From positions 47,642,374 to 47,706,373 of the forward strand of contig OW387133.1 of assembly GCA_936440205.1 (NCBI GenBank): a stretch of 64,000 nucleotides of DNA. The letters run 5' to 3'. The first letter of the stretch is position 1; every line of letters starts with the position of its first letter. The translations under genes were made by a program, and so were the position numbers. The notes below the pieces were generated by a model. The model was not told the DNA's origin and searched no databases. It worked only from the letters and a program-made list of their open reading frames with translations. This stretch comes from Lepidonotus clava. Its lineage: Eukaryota > Annelida > Polychaeta > Phyllodocida > Polynoidae. Positions 58,828-64,000 of this stretch are shown piece after piece.

Positions 58828-59778
58828 ATGGCGACTGCGGCAGTCTTCGAGCAGATGGATTCTGACGTCGCCTTCAAGGAAGGTGGGGAGGAGAAAGGAG
58901 GTGCGAAAACCGAGACCAAAGGGGAGGACACGACCATCATGGGTAGGCAGTTTAATTTTATGGGAACGTCCACCCCGACGGATGAGCAGAATGTGCGGGC
59001 TCAACAACAACAGACCGGTCAGGAAGGAGCGAGTTTGAAGAAGTTCAGTTTACGACCAGAGAAGTATGACGGTAAACCGGATTTCGAGGGATGGATCAAC
59101 CAGTTTGAGGAGTACGCAACATTGGGACGCTGGACGGCCGAGGAAAAAGCGGCGATGCTTTTTCTCTCGCTGACGGGAACGGCACGAATGTACTTTGTCG
59201 GACTCCCGGACAGGGAACGACTCCGTTACTCAGCGAGGGTGGATGCGTTGCGCCGGAGGTTCGGTCAGGAGAAGGACACGTGTAATGCTCTGCAAGAGTT
59301 GGCGGGCTTGAAACGTGTAAAGAACCAGACAGCGAAGGAGTTGGCTGATAATGCCCGGCGACTGGCATCGAGAGCCTACTTCTCCAACGACTACGCTAGC
59401 CAGGAAAAAGCAGCATTACATGCGTTCCAGGCTGCAGTTGGGGAAGACCTTCAGCTGAAGTGTGCAGAGAAAGGATGCAAGACACTAGAGGAGGCGGTAG
59501 AGGTGGTAGAAATACAGGAACGATACTCACGCCGCCTCCTGCGGGCAGTGAAGCCCGAGGAGGACGCCAATACACAGATCATGGCCTTGAACGGTAAGTT
59601 GCAGGAGATGATGAAAGAATTGGCGGAAGAACGGGAAGCTAGAAGACAAGCAACGGCCCGGAGGGAGGCGTTTAAGAAGCGAAAAGAAGATTTAGAGTGT
59701 CATCAATGTCACCAGAAGGGCCATTTCGCAAGAGAGTGTTCTCAGCGTCAGGGAAACGGACAGTCGCCGTCGCAGTAA
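58828..59778 (+). CDS. gag: gag of the Ty3/Gypsy element
   Basis: This is a capsid/nucleocapsid precursor of 316 residues. I chose the ATG at 58828 (MATAAVFEQMDSD) because the upstream extension begins at a non-ATG codon. The middle resembles the retrotransposon gag capsid region (FEGWINQFEEYATLGRWTAE...MLFLSLTGTARMYFVGL). A CCHC zinc knuckle (CHQCHQKGHFAREC, C-x2-C-x4-H-x4-C) sits near the C-terminus for RNA binding. The stop lies inside the start of pol. Confidence 0.9.
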   Translation: MATAAVFEQMDSDVAFKEGGEEKGGAKTETKGEDTTIMGRQFNFMGTSTPTDEQNVRAQQQQTGQEGASLKKFSLRPEKYDGKPDFEGWINQFEEYATLGRWTAEEKAAMLFLSLTGTARMYFVGLPDRERLRYSARVDALRRRFGQEKDTCNALQELAGLKRVKNQTAKELADNARRLASRAYFSNDYASQEKAALHAFQAAVGEDLQLKCAEKGCKTLEEAVEVVEIQERYSRRLLRAVKPEEDANTQIMALNGKLQEMMKELAEEREARRQATARREAFKKRKEDLECHQCHQKGHFARECSQRQGNGQSPSQ

Positions 59779-62700
59779 GCGCGGGGCCCCCTTCGGGCGC
59801 GGCGAGAGAAGTAGTAGGCATGGGAGAATGTGGACTTTATGTGGCCGGGATGGTGGGAGAGAGTGTCGTCCGTTTTTTGGTTGATACCGGATCTATGATC
59901 AGTCTGCTGTCGGAACGCCTCTGGAGAGAGTGGGGACGAAAATGGGAAGAACTGGATGGATATGAAGGACGTCTCTGCTCGGTGAATGGTAGTCCGTTGC
60001 GGTGCTACGGATGCACGAACTTGCCAGTAAAATTGGGAACACGCGTGTTGAAGTGGACGTTCATGGTGGCAGACATCGGTAGAGATGAAGGGATCCTGGG
60101 AAACGACTTCGCGGTGAAATACCGGCTGACAGTTAAGCCCCACGCGAGTGCCATCTTCCTGCCCGCCGAGGGGGAGGGAGAGGGGGAACGAATCCCGGGA
60201 GTAGAACAAAGAACGGATGGGATTCGGGCAGTTACCGTCGGAGGACAGGTCGTGCGAATCGAGAAAACGACGGAAATACCCCCACTCCAAGTGACCCGAG
60301 TAACAGTAGTAGCGAGAATAGACATAGGACAGAGTGGACAGCTGGCTGTCATCACCGGCGCTGGATTACCTATGGGACTGGAGGTGATCCCAGGAACGGT
60401 GACATTGGGAGAAGAAAATGAAGTTTGGGTGGCCAACCGAGGGACCGAGAGCGCGAAATTGGAAACCGGCGGGGTACTCGGAGAAGCCACCTTCGTACAA
60501 GAGGTACGAGGAATAGGAAGTGAAGCAAAAGAACCCCCTGGAGCGCTCGTTGAAATGATAGGGGAGGCTAAGAAAGACCTGACCACGAAGGAGGGCGAAG
60601 AGCTGGAGAAAGCCATCATGGCCCGGGAACAAATGTTTGCGACCTCGAAACATGAGTTAGGACGTACAGATTTAGTACAACATCGAATTAAAACGGGGGA
60701 TCAGATGCCGATCAAGCAGAGGGTCAGACGGTATCCGGCCACCAGGAGAGAGGAAGAACGAGCACTGGTGGAGGATATGTTAAATCTAGGGATTATCCAG
60801 GAGAGCGGGAGTGCGTGGAGTAGCCCGACCGTTCTAGTCAAAAAGAAGGACGGAGGAACGAGGTTCTGTATTGACTACCGAAAACTGAACCAGGCTACGA
60901 AAGTGGACGCCTATCCGCTCCCACGGATAGAGGACAGCCTCAACACTTTGGGAGGAAGCCTATTCTTCTGCAGTCTGGATCTCGCAAGCGGATATTGGCA
61001 GGTGGAGATGGCACCGGAGGACCAAGAAAAGACGGCCTTCGTGACTCAAGGAGGATTGTATGAGTTTAAAGTGATGCCATTCGGGCTAGCGAACGCCCCA
61101 GCCACCTTCGAGAGACTGATGGAAAGAATCCTCAGAGGAATCGTGTGGGAGGAGTGTCTGGTATACTTGGATGACATACTGGTCTTTGGACCAACGTTTA
61201 AAGTGACTCTGGAAAGATTGGTACGGGTTCTGGACCGATTGAACGCTGCAGGACTGAAGTTAAAGGCGCGAAAATGTAAGCTGTTCCAGAAGAAGATTCC
61301 GTTCTTGGGGCACGTTGTCTCATTCAACGGGATCGAACCCGACCCCGAAAAGTGTCGGCAAGTAACCGAGTGGCCGGTCCCGCGGGATCTCCACGAGGTA
61401 CGAGCCTTCGTGGGATTATGTTCGTACTACAGAAGGCATATAAACGGCTTCACGGAGTTGGCTGCCCCCTTGTATGAATTGGCAACGAAGGAGGAACCAT
61501 TCGTGTGGAGCGCGAGACGACAAGAGGCATTTGATGCGATGAAGAAGGCGCTAACGGAGGCCCCGGTGTTGGGATTCCCGGAGGAAGATGGACAATGGTG
61601 GCTTGACACAGACGCCAGTGACGTGGGAACGGGAGCCGTGCTATCACAGGAGCAGAGAGGGGAGGAACGGGTGATAGCTTACACGAGCAAAACCCTGGAG
61701 TCAAACGAACGAAAGTATTGCACCACGCGGAAAGAACTGTTGGCGGTGGTGCGAGCTTTGAAGCATTTTCGGTGCTACATCTATGGTCAACGCGTGATAG
61801 TCCGGACGGATAATAGCGCGGTCAGTTGGCTGCAGAGAAGTAAGGAACCGATGGGGCAGGCTGCTCGGTGGATTGAGATTATCGACTCGCATGATGTGTC
61901 GTTCCAACACCGACCGGGCAGGAAGCATGGGAACGCTGACGCGTTGTCCCGGTATCCGTGCAAACAATGTGGAGAGGAGCACGAGAATACCGAAAAAGTG
62001 AGAGTAGTGACGCGGGCCCGGGGGTACGAGCCCGGATGGTCCCCGCAGGAGATGAGAGCAGCGCAGAGGAGGGATCGAGATATAGGGCCGATTGTCGCAC
62101 GGATGGAAAAAGATGCGGACCGGCCAGGTTGGGAGGCCATATCTCCGGAATCCCGGGAAACAAAGATCCTATGGAGGCAATGGGAACGATTAAGCCTCAG
62201 GGATGGCGTGCTGCATCGGAAGTACTGGGAACTAGAAGGGCATGGTTGGAGGAACCAGTTGGTCGTTCCCCGAGGGGAACGGGCCAAGTTGGTAAGGGAA
62301 TACTATGGAGGCGCGGCAGGAGCGCATTTAGGAGTCGCCAGGACGACGGCCCTGTTGGAACAAGGGTTTTACTGGCCGGGACTCCGGGAAGACGTGCGGA
62401 AGGAATGTCGAGAATGTGATTGCGCGTTGCTGAAAAAGGGAAGAGGAAGACGGGAGCCGCTACATCAGTACATAGTGGGGGAGCCGATGGAACGGCTGGC
62501 CATGGATGTTTCGGGCCCGTACCCAGTCACCAAACGAGGAAATAAGTATTGCCTGATGGTGGGATGCTATTTCACCAAATGGTTGGAGTGTTTCCCGATC
62601 CCGGATCAAAAGGCAACGACAGTGGCGAACAAACTGGTTGAAGAAGTAGTAGCACGGTACGGCGCGTTTCGGGAACTACACTCGGATCAAGGCACGAATT

Positions 62701-63224
62701 TCGAATCCGAGGTGGTGGCTCAGGTCTGTGCACTATTCGGGATACACAAAACAAGAACGACGCCGTACCACCCCAGGAGTGACGGGTACATAGAACGAAG
62801 TTTCCGTACTTTGGGGTGTTGTTTGAAAGCCAGCTGCCGAGCGACGGGCCGGGAATGGGACGAGATGGTCCCGCTCGTGATGATGAGTTATAGAGCAACG
62901 CCGCAAGCCAGCACGGGAGTGACACCGAATATGATGATGCTGGGCCGACAGACCATGATGCCGCGACAGGCGATTTATGGGAGACCTCTAGGACCAGAGG
63001 AGGAACCCCGACGGGTAGGCGACTATGTGGAAAGCCTGGAGGAAGGGCTAGTCGCGGCCTATCGGGAGGCCCGGACGGGGCTGAAACGAGCCGCCATCCA
63101 TCAGAAACACGAGTACGATGGGAAGGTGACTCGGCGGGAATACCACGCTGGAGAACTGGTCTGGGTGCACGATACGGTAGTGGATAGGGACAAGGGAACG
63201 AAGTTGCGATGGGCCCTGCACTGA
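59697..63224 (+). CDS. pol: pol of the Ty3/Gypsy element
   Basis: The frame is about 1175 codons. Approximate residues: aspartic protease around 58-70 (FLVDTGSMISLL); reverse transcriptase about 340-540 with FCIDYRKLNQ and catalytic YLDD near 491; RNase H from about 635 (LDTDASDVGTGAVLSQ). The integrase zinc region (HLGVARTT...CRECDC) is near 876, and its core has D in MDVSGPYP near 936, HSDQGTNF near 995 and IERSF near 1031, with 35 residues between the second D and the E. The three sets of catalytic residues are all visible. It is expressed with gag by the family's usual frameshift. About one break is suspected in this part of the element. Confidence 0.92.
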   Translation: MSSMSPEGPFRKRVFSASGKRTVAVAVSAGPPSGAAREVVGMGECGLYVAGMVGESVVRFLVDTGSMISLLSERLWREWGRKWEELDGYEGRLCSVNGSPLRCYGCTNLPVKLGTRVLKWTFMVADIGRDEGILGNDFAVKYRLTVKPHASAIFLPAEGEGEGERIPGVEQRTDGIRAVTVGGQVVRIEKTTEIPPLQVTRVTVVARIDIGQSGQLAVITGAGLPMGLEVIPGTVTLGEENEVWVANRGTESAKLETGGVLGEATFVQEVRGIGSEAKEPPGALVEMIGEAKKDLTTKEGEELEKAIMAREQMFATSKHELGRTDLVQHRIKTGDQMPIKQRVRRYPATRREEERALVEDMLNLGIIQESGSAWSSPTVLVKKKDGGTRFCIDYRKLNQATKVDAYPLPRIEDSLNTLGGSLFFCSLDLASGYWQVEMAPEDQEKTAFVTQGGLYEFKVMPFGLANAPATFERLMERILRGIVWEECLVYLDDILVFGPTFKVTLERLVRVLDRLNAAGLKLKARKCKLFQKKIPFLGHVVSFNGIEPDPEKCRQVTEWPVPRDLHEVRAFVGLCSYYRRHINGFTELAAPLYELATKEEPFVWSARRQEAFDAMKKALTEAPVLGFPEEDGQWWLDTDASDVGTGAVLSQEQRGEERVIAYTSKTLESNERKYCTTRKELLAVVRALKHFRCYIYGQRVIVRTDNSAVSWLQRSKEPMGQAARWIEIIDSHDVSFQHRPGRKHGNADALSRYPCKQCGEEHENTEKVRVVTRARGYEPGWSPQEMRAAQRRDRDIGPIVARMEKDADRPGWEAISPESRETKILWRQWERLSLRDGVLHRKYWELEGHGWRNQLVVPRGERAKLVREYYGGAAGAHLGVARTTALLEQGFYWPGLREDVRKECRECDCALLKKGRGRREPLHQYIVGEPMERLAMDVSGPYPVTKRGNKYCLMVGCYFTKWLECFPIPDQKATTVANKLVEEVVARYGAFRELHSDQGTNFESEVVAQVCALFGIHKTRTTPYHPRSDGYIERSFRTLGCCLKASCRATGREWDEMVPLVMMSYRATPQASTGVTPNMMMLGRQTMMPRQAIYGRPLGPEEEPRRVGDYVESLEEGLVAAYREARTGLKRAAIHQKHEYDGKVTRREYHAGELVWVHDTVVDRDKGTKLRWALH

Positions 63225-64000
63225 TCGTCAAGGTGCTTGACCGAGGACGGGTGGTAGTACGGAAGAAACGAGGGAAACCGGGGGGGGTGGTCCATGTGGA
63301 CCGCCTGGAACCCTACCGAGGACACGCTGCGCCAGCCTGGATGGTAGCTGACCAGCAAGGATACGAGGCTGCACAGTAAATGCTTGGGGTGGGGCGCGCT
63401 AGGGCACGTAAGGAAACGGGGCACCCCTTTTTGTGATGAAGTCGTTTTCGTGTCTCGATTCCGCAGGTGGAAGAGGACCAAGGGAACGACCAAATCGGCG
63501 CTACACAAAAAGGCTTTGGCCAAAAAGGACTGATCAACCTGGGGCCATTGAGTCGGGGCGGTGCGTTGACCACTACAGTAGGAGTGCAGGTCGTTAGGCT
63601 GTAGAGATTTGCTACCTAGCTGAAGATTGGTTCTCTTGCGGATGTAATATAGGTGGGAAATGCGGGGTTGGAACGAAAAACGGCGTTCGGGAGCCACGAC
63701 GGCCCGAATGTCTAAAGTAGTCCCACGGAGCCGCTTTCCGGTCAGTTCGGAGGAACCACAGCGTGGAAAAGATGGTTGGATTGCAACAGAAGACAGACCC
63801 GGTGGCAAGCTGGTGAAGACTTCTGAAGTAATGCCGACTTGGTAATACCGCTTTACAGCGTCCAGGAGACCGGAGGAGAGTAGATGCGGCACTCTCGGGA
63901 ACGCCGGAGGAACGAACGGACGGCTGTAAAAGGCGAGGCCTGAAACGAGGACGGGCTTTAAAGTAGGTCGTAAAAGGAGTAAAAGAGGACAAAGAGAACG
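63225..64000 (+). other. 3' internal region of the Ty3/Gypsy element
   Basis: This is element sequence beyond the main pol frame, largely without protein features. A purine-rich run at the very end (AAAGGAGTAAAAGAGGAC) could be near the polypurine tract. No env-like frame with signal peptide or membrane segment is recognised. Confidence 0.5.

Larger units (their letters stand above)
57801..64000 (+). mobile_element. Ty3/Gypsy LTR retrotransposon, right end outside window
   Basis: The element runs from a 5' LTR (57801-58751) through a tRNA-Leu primer site, gag, and pol in protease-RT-RNaseH-integrase order to about 640 bases of non-coding internal sequence that becomes purine-rich at the window edge. 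The 3' LTR is not reached. Pol opens one frame back from gag with an 82-base overlap, an arrangement this family normally resolves by programmed frameshifting. Long intact frames imply a recent insertion. It looks nearly whole, with about one suspected break. The lineage within Ty3/Gypsy (412/Mdg1-like or a relative) is not certain. Confidence 0.92.

Noticed and set aside
1-64000. CRISPR array, bacterial operons or toxin systems
   Set aside because: Introns, LINE and LTR elements show animal DNA; the tandem repeats lack the unique equal-length spacers of CRISPR arrays.

Overview
The window is animal nuclear DNA. The evidence is GT-AG introns interrupting a readable protein, a CR1/Jockey-type LINE, a Ty3/Gypsy element primed by an animal-type tRNA-Leu, long gene-poor stretches, and abundant microsatellites and minisatellites. 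The palindrome TAGGCCTA is strongly over-represented. A marine invertebrate (echinoderm, hemichordate, mollusc or similar) is my guess; the sequence does not settle the phylum.

Layout. 1-16 kb: a possible partial exon at the left edge, one copy of a ~490 bp interspersed repeat, and the best-supported host gene (3122-6529, minus strand, four coding exons, 472 residues). That gene encodes a secreted, apparently membrane-anchored protein with two tandem BLH/DUF442-type phosphatase-like domains; the first is catalytically degenerate, the second keeps Cys and Arg. A phase-compatible extra terminal exon with its own poly(A) signal lies downstream (1935-2112). A 62 bp minisatellite (9.4-9.7 kb), a 5'-truncated LINE (12.5-13.9 kb), an orphan exon candidate (14.2-14.6 kb) and a tandem cluster of the ~490 bp repeat (14.7-15.6 kb) follow.

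16-57 kb: mostly a gene desert broken by GC-rich, CpG-rich islands (about 16.5-17.2, 20.2-20.7, 21.2-21.4, 22.5-23.0, 36.7-36.9, 42.4-42.7, 51.0-52.2 and 55.2-55.5 kb) that look like promoters or enhancers. One contains eleven GCGAC/GTCGC pentamers. The only gene with coding character here is an unrecognised minus-strand gene (28243-32304) whose large last exon encodes a basic, Ser-rich protein with a helical segment. Two large diverged minisatellites (41 bp unit at 45.4-46.4 kb; ~35 bp unit at 54.3-54.9 kb) and a TCAC microsatellite are the main repeats.

57.8-64 kb: the left part of a Ty3/Gypsy LTR retrotransposon: a 951 bp 5' LTR, tRNA-Leu primer site, gag and pol. It looks young and almost whole, with about one suspected break; its right LTR lies beyond the window. 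The host genes do not form an obvious functional set.
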